This document shows positions 11,771 through 11,918 of a stretch of DNA of 11,918 bases, one piece after another. The stretch's first letter is position 1; every line of letters starts with the position of its first letter. The stretch is from Sphingomonas sp. (lineage in GTDB: Bacteria; Pseudomonadota; Alphaproteobacteria; Sphingomonadales; Sphingomonadaceae), in assembly GCA_025935515.1 (NCBI GenBank), contig JAICVC010000055.1:1-11918 (forward strand), read 5' to 3'. The translations under genes and the position numbers were made by a program. A model generated the notes under the pieces. That model saw only the letters and a program-made list of their open reading frames with translations. It searched no databases and was not told the DNA's origin.

Positions 11771-11918
11771 CTATTCCAGCCCCAGCGCCTGGCGATAGGT
11801 CTCCAGCACCGCGTCCTGCTCCTGCCGCGTATGGGTCTCCATCTTCCGCAGCCGCACGATCATCCGCATGATCTTCGGGTCGTAGCCGTTGGCCTTGGCC
11901 TCGGAATAGACGTCGCGG
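11771..11918 (-). CDS. gapR: GapR/DUF2312 nucleoid-associated protein (C-terminal 48 residues; runs off the right edge)
   Basis: The visible part reads RDVYSEAKANGYDPKIMRM, IVRLRKMETHTRQEQDAVLE, TYRQALGLE and then TAG (11773-11771). The pattern VYxEAKxNGYD.KI...IVRLRK followed by an acidic helix and LxxYxxALG matches the C-terminal half of GapR, a small alphaproteobacterial protein that binds AT-rich, overtwisted DNA ahead of the replication and transcription machinery and affects chromosome organisation. The N-terminal coiled-coil half is outside the window. It is upstream of, and on the same strand as, yebC, with a paired-hairpin repeat between them, so it is probably a separate transcription unit. 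Confidence 0.92.
   Translation of the reverse strand, partial: RDVYSEAKANGYDPKIMRMIVRLRKMETHTRQEQDAVLETYRQALGLE

Overview
The window is a gene-dense, high-GC stretch of an alphaproteobacterial chromosome, most likely from a sphingomonad (Sphingomonas or a close relative). This rests on three things: a MipZ-type division ATPase and a GapR/DUF2312 protein, which are alphaproteobacterial hallmarks; the yebC-ruvC-ruvA-ruvB-ybgC-tol neighbourhood; and dispersed palindromic repeats of kinds common in such genomes. Nothing suggests a plasmid or a prophage.

Layout, left to right. 1-404 (-) is the N-terminal part of mipZ, divergent from panC (486-1313, +). 1327-1452 (-) holds a 41-residue one-helix membrane protein, divergent from a short Sel1-repeat protein (1576-1881, +). 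1953-4149 (-) is a tightly overlapped operon read ybgC > tolB > Pal/OmpA-like. tolQ, tolR and tolA, which normally sit between ybgC and tolB, are not here, and the Pal-like protein has no lipobox cysteine. 4253-4901 (+) is a two-gene operon of a four-helix membrane protein and a 68-residue XRE regulator, preceded by a striking dyad-symmetric operator-like sequence. 4867-7070 (-) is ruvB coupled to an exported DUF3089 alpha/beta hydrolase. 7136-8260 (+) is a Tat-exported M19 dipeptidase-like protein that lacks some of the usual metal ligands. 8344-11689 (-), read from the right, is yebC > DUF559 endonuclease-like > ruvC > ruvA > L,D-transpeptidase > GFA-family zinc protein, with 4-nt overlaps at most junctions. 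11771-11918 (-) is the C-terminus of GapR.

How the genes work together. RuvA, RuvB and RuvC form the Holliday-junction branch-migration and resolution machinery, though here ruvB lies about 2.3 kb from ruvA beyond a gene on the opposite strand. YbgC, TolB and the Pal-like protein belong to the cell-envelope Tol-Pal context. The L,D-transpeptidase, the DUF3089 hydrolase and the dipeptidase-like protein are also envelope or exported proteins. MipZ and GapR act in chromosome and division organisation, and PanC makes pantothenate.

Several 3'-end gaps are filled almost completely by palindromic repeat elements of at least four families (1889-1950, 8266-8341, 9943-10019, and 10507-10542 with 10905-10942). 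The most unusual local structure is the DUF559 gene. It is boxed by two inverted copies of one hairpin repeat, its last dozen codons lie inside one copy, and that same copy supplies the apparent ribosome-binding site of ruvC, which starts with TTG. No rRNA, tRNA, CRISPR array or insertion sequence was seen, and no gap without a gene exceeds about 125 bases.
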